NCBI GenBank assembly: GCA_031271275.1
Contig: JAISWA010000038.1
Location: 1 to 18,310 of the forward strand
Length of the DNA stretch: 18,310 nt
DNA from: Clostridiales bacterium
Lineage (GTDB): Bacteria; Bacillota; Clostridia; Lachnospirales; WQUN01
Reading direction: 5' to 3'
Part shown: positions 15,930 to 18,310 of the stretch, piece by piece
How the letters are laid out: each line of letters starts with the position of its first letter
How positions within the stretch are numbered: position 1 is the first letter of the stretch
Translations under genes and position numbers: made by a program
Notes under the pieces: generated by a model
Database searches by the model: none
The model's input: only the letters and a program-made list of their open reading frames with translations
What the model was told of the DNA's origin: nothing

Positions 15930-17600
15930 TTACCAACCTCCGCCAATATCCATTTGCTGACCGAACGCGGCCCACTCGTCGTTTGCCAAAGTATCGGACG
16001 CTGTTTTGCTGTCCGCAACGGCAATTTGCTTATTGTACCCGTCGCGTACTGTAAATGCAAGGTTCGCGCTTTCGGGCAGGCTAAAACGCTCCGCAAGCTT
16101 CTCCATAATTTTGGGCTGCCGGTCTTTTAAATAGCGCATACTCGACTCGTCGCCGCAGACCATTTGCAGAATCCCGCCGTTGAGCTCGATTCCGCAAAGG
16201 GGAAGCATCGTTTTTAGCGGCGGGCGAAAATCGCCGCAGAACACCGCCCAGTCCTTTTGCATTTCCGCCACAAGCTTAGGGGAAACCGCCGGGGTTATAT
16301 TGGAAGGCGCGGGGGGAATGGCGGCGGCTGCTTGCGGCGGCTCGCTTGCGGGGACTAAATCCGCCGGGGAATCCTTTGACGAGACAGGGCTTTGCTCCGC
16401 TTCCGCCAAAGAAACGGCGGGTTTTGCCGCGCTTACGCCTGGCGGCGCTCCGTTTTCTAAAAGCCGCTCCAGTTTCTCAAGCCTTGCGAGAAGGGCTTCC
16501 GGCTTGTCCAATACGGACGGGTGGCACAGCTTCACCGCGCAAACTTCCAACGCGAGGCGCGGGTGCGGGGAATAGCGTAACTCGTTCTGCAATTCCGAAA
16601 AGGCGCGGATGTACAGCGCCAAGGTTTCGTCCTCAAACCGGGCGGCTTGCGCTTGAAGCTTGCGGATTGTTTCCTTCGTGTAATCCAGGATTTTCTCGCC
16701 GGAATCCTGCCGCGCCACCAGTAAGTCGCGGAAATGCTTGGCGCAGTCCGAGGAAAACTGCCCGATGTCCCGCCCGTCCCGCGCCGCCGCATCAATAATG
16801 TTCAGCGCTTTCCCGCCGTCGAAAGCCGAAAGCGCGTCCGCAAATTCAAACAGCACCTTCCGGTCCACCGCGCCGAGCAGTTTCAGCACTTTTTCCAGGG
16901 TGACGGTTTCGTGGGCGTAAAAGGAAAGGCATTGGTCGAGTACGCTCAGCGCGTCGCGCATGGCGCCGTCGGAAACGGAGGCGATATACTGCAGGGTTTC
17001 CGTCTCGATTTCGGTATTTTCCTCCCGCAAATATTTTTGCATGGTCGCGACCATGTCCTCCGCCGCGATTCTTTTAAAATCGTAGCGTTGGCAGCGGGAA
17101 AGGATGGTGACCGGAAGCTTTTGGGGGTCGGTGGTGGCGAGGATGAAAATAACAAAGGGCGGCGGTTCCTCCAACGTTTTAAGCAGCGCGTTAAAGGCGC
17201 TCGCGGTGAGCATGTGCGCCTCGTCTATGATATATACCCGGTATTTGCCCTCCGCGGGGGGGTACTTGACTTCCTCCCGCAGGTCGCGGATGTTTTCCAC
17301 GCCGTTGTTGGAAGCCGCGTCTATTTCCGTCACGCTCAGGTTGCGCTCGGCAAGGATGCCCCGGCAGGTATCGCATTCGTTGCAGGGTTCGCCGCCGCGC
17401 GGGTTTTCGCAATTGACCGCCCGGGCGAAAATACGCGCGACGGTCGTCTTGCCCGTGCCCCGCGTGCCGCAAAACAAATACGCGTGGGAAATATGCCCCG
17501 CCGAAAGTTGGTTAAGCAGCGTGCGCACCACATGGGCTTGCCCGACGACCGCGCCGAAGGCGAGGGGGCGTTTTTTTCTGTACATGGCTGTGTAGGACAT
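15930..17600 (-). CDS. dnaX: DNA polymerase III subunit gamma/tau (DnaX)
   Basis: DnaX is the ATPase of the sliding-clamp loader and ties the polymerases together at the replication fork. The 556-residue protein is close in length to the Bacillus subtilis form. It shows Walker A GTRGTGKT (45-52), a zinc module with C64, C73, C76 and C79, Walker B IIDEAH (124-129), ATTDPQKLP (155-163) and the SRC arginine finger (168-170). An Ala/Pro/Ser-rich linker (about 390-440) leads to a tau-like C-terminal part. I chose the ATG at 17600, with AGGAGG 5 bases upstream and the conserved MSYTAMYRKKRP start. An in-frame ATG at 17627 lies inside the 19-bp repeats. I see no slippery sequence of the Escherichia coli type at the linker, so only full-length tau is predicted. 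Confidence 0.97.
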   Translation of the reverse strand: MSYTAMYRKKRPLAFGAVVGQAHVVRTLLNQLSAGHISHAYLFCGTRGTGKTTVARIFARAVNCENPRGGEPCNECDTCRGILAERNLSVTEIDAASNNGVENIRDLREEVKYPPAEGKYRVYIIDEAHMLTASAFNALLKTLEEPPPFVIFILATTDPQKLPVTILSRCQRYDFKRIAAEDMVATMQKYLREENTEIETETLQYIASVSDGAMRDALSVLDQCLSFYAHETVTLEKVLKLLGAVDRKVLFEFADALSAFDGGKALNIIDAAARDGRDIGQFSSDCAKHFRDLLVARQDSGEKILDYTKETIRKLQAQAARFEDETLALYIRAFSELQNELRYSPHPRLALEVCAVKLCHPSVLDKPEALLARLEKLERLLENGAPPGVSAAKPAVSLAEAEQSPVSSKDSPADLVPASEPPQAAAAIPPAPSNITPAVSPKLVAEMQKDWAVFCGDFRPPLKTMLPLCGIELNGGILQMVCGDESSMRYLKDRQPKIMEKLAERFSLPESANLAFTVRDGYNKQIAVADSKTASDTLANDEWAAFGQQMDIGGGW

Positions 17601-17605
17601 GGGAA

Positions 17606-17611
17606 CCTCCT
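17606..17611 (-). promoter_or_regulatory. Ribosome binding site of dnaX
   Basis: AGGAGG on the minus strand (17611-17606) lies 5 bases before the ATG at 17600. It decides for this start against the ATG at 17627, which comes from the first 19-bp repeat unit. Confidence 0.75.
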
Positions 17612-17615
17612 CGTT

Positions 17616-17707
17616 GATTAACGTCATCCTGGTAGATTAACGTCATCCTGGTAGATTAACGTCATCCTGGTAGATTAACGTCATCCTGATAGATTAACGT
17701 CATCCTG
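17616..17707. repeat. Tandem array of a 19-bp unit (4.8 copies)
   Basis: The unit GATTAACGTCATCCTGGTA occurs at 17616-17634, 17635-17653 and 17654-17672 without change, and at 17673-17691 with one substitution (GATA for GGTA). A fifth copy (17692-17707) lacks its last 3 bases and runs into the inverted repeat, whose outer end is GTCATCCTG. The array therefore repeats the left end of that element plus 7 flanking bases. It lies in the leader of dnaX, right up to its ribosome binding site. Confidence 0.97.
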
Positions 17708-17761
17708 AGCGGAGCGAAGGATCTTCCAACCGTAAAGATTCTTCGCTTCGCTCAGAATGAC
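17699..17761. repeat. Imperfect 27-bp inverted repeat, MITE- or REP-like palindrome
   Basis: Arms at 17699-17725 and 17735-17761 are complementary at 24 of 27 positions around a 9-base loop. In plus-strand RNA two of the three mismatches would be G-U pairs. Each arm holds a version of GAGCG(G/A)AGCGAAG(G/A)ATCT. I recognise this palindrome type as widely dispersed in bacterial genomes, but could not verify this here. There is no T-run on either side, so it is not a classic terminator. Confidence 0.9.
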
Positions 17762-17828
17762 AGGGGTAACGCCTCTTATCGCTCAGAATGACAGGGGTAA
17801 CGCCTCTTATCGCTCAGTCAGAATGACA
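17749..17828. repeat. Tandem 31-bp repeat at the right end of the palindrome
   Basis: Two identical 31-bp units lie at 17749-17779 and 17780-17810, each starting CGCTCAGAATGACA and ending GCCTCTTAT. A third, partial copy (17811-17828) has TCAG doubled and then matches as AATGACA. The first 13 bases of the unit are the right end of the inverted repeat, so this array repeats that end together with its flank. It ends 8 bases from the ligA stop codon. Confidence 0.96.
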
Positions 17829-17836
17829 TGCGCCGT

Positions 17837-18310
17837 TTATTTGAACTTTTCGAGAAACATTTCCTCCGTCAGCACCGGAACGCCGAGCTCGGCGGCTTTT
17901 TTATTTTTGGAGGAAGCCGAGCCGACGTCGTTGTTGATAAGGAAGGACGTTTTGGCGGTCACGCTGCCGGTGGCGCGCCCGCCGCGGGCTTCTATAAAAT
18001 TTTGCAGGGCTTTGCGGTTTTCAAATTTTTCCGTCTCGCCGGTGATTACGAAGGTCAGCCCGTCCAAGGCGCGGTTGCCGGCGGGTTCCGCCTGGGGCTG
18101 CCGAATACGGAGGAACCCCACCGCCTTGCGCAATAATTTCATATTGGCTTCGTTTGAAAAATACACACGCAGGCTATGGGCGATCGCCTCGCCGAAGCCC
18201 TTGATTTCAAGTAGCTCGTTCTCGGAACCCTCAGAAGGTGACGGCTCACGGTCTTTTCCCGCCGTATCGCCGCACGCCGCGATTATTTTTTCCATATCAT
18301 ACCCGAAATG
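17837..18310 (-). CDS. ligA: NAD-dependent DNA ligase LigA, C-terminal part (cut by window edge)
   Basis: LigA seals nicks in DNA using NAD+ and is essential for joining Okazaki fragments. Only the last 157 residues are present, and the frame stays open to the right edge (HFGYDMEKII...), so the ATG at 18295 is internal. The visible part is the end of the helix-hairpin-helix domain (ENELLEIKGFGEAIAHSL) and a complete C-terminal BRCT domain, from LDGLTFVITG through RKALQNFIEARGG and TAKTSFLI to GVPVLTEEMFLEKF. Between the MEKIIAA segment and ENELLEI there is an insert of about 16 residues, rich in Gly, Asp, Pro and Ser, that I do not expect in the family. The catalytic domain is outside the window. 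dnaX follows after 236 bases of repeats. Confidence 0.93.
   Translation of the reverse strand, partial: HFGYDMEKIIAACGDTAGKDREPSPSEGSENELLEIKGFGEAIAHSLRVYFSNEANMKLLRKAVGFLRIRQPQAEPAGNRALDGLTFVITGETEKFENRKALQNFIEARGGRATGSVTAKTSFLINNDVGSASSKNKKAAELGVPVLTEEMFLEKFK

Noticed and set aside
15929..16096. Long N-terminal extension of the YbaB/EbfC protein (start at 16096)
   Set aside because: The extra 56 codons overlap dnaX in another frame and have no homology. The ATG at 15928 has a strong ribosome binding site.
17569..17580. Run of seven A residues in dnaX (minus strand) as a programmed frameshift site for gamma
   Set aside because: It lies at codons 8-10, not at the end of the clamp-loader domains, so a shift there would only give a very short product.
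17616..17707. CRISPR array
   Set aside because: The units are directly adjacent 19-mers without spacers, and no cas genes are near.
17601..17836. Signal recognition particle RNA upstream of dnaX, as in many Firmicutes
   Set aside because: The gap is filled by repeats and holds no sequence resembling the conserved SRP RNA loop.

Overview
The window looks like chromosomal DNA of a spore-forming, meso-diaminopimelate-type member of the Firmicutes, probably class Clostridia with moderate to high GC. The reasons are a clear SpoIIID, two class B penicillin-binding proteins with PASTA domains in tandem (the PbpB/SpoVD arrangement), a MurE carrying the DNPR meso-DAP signature, and an HPr-family protein. 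I cannot name a genus. Thirteen of the fourteen recognised genes are on the minus strand, so the window is best read from its right end to its left end. Coding density is high and no gene-free stretch exceeds about 240 bases.

Right end, DNA metabolism (about 13.5-18.3 kb): the C-terminal part of NAD-dependent DNA ligase ligA (cut by the window edge) is followed by a 236-base gap filled with nested repeats. Next come dnaX, the YbaB/EbfC nucleoid protein, recR and a MATE-family transporter. These four genes are spaced 1 base apart or overlap by 1 base, so they probably form one operon.

Middle (10.2-13.5 kb): spoIIID, the mother-cell sporulation regulator, ends in a strong stem-loop terminator. 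A bifunctional class A penicillin-binding protein (PBP1A type) follows with its own sigma-A-like promoter. The only plus-strand gene is a 76-residue HPr-like protein that lacks the phosphocarrier histidine. It has a good promoter and a perfect-palindrome terminator, and it converges on the PBP gene.

Left end, division and cell wall (0.1-9.8 kb): this is a dcw cluster in the order rsmH, ftsL, PBP (PbpB-like), PBP (SpoVD-like), murE, murF, mraY. The genes overlap or nearly abut, except for a 37-base gap before the SpoVD-like gene. They supply the 16S rRNA methyltransferase, a divisome scaffold, two septal or spore transpeptidases and three successive steps of precursor synthesis: UDP-MurNAc-tripeptide, pentapeptide and lipid I. 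mraZ is absent from its usual place before rsmH, and murD does not follow mraY directly.

Most of the window is well-known core machinery. I did not find a convincing new multi-gene system. The items most worth a second look are the nested repeat element between ligA and dnaX, the histidine-less HPr paralogue, the interrupted PASTA domain in the first dcw PBP, the tandem Pro/Trp repeats at the tail of the class A PBP, and the insertion in LigA.
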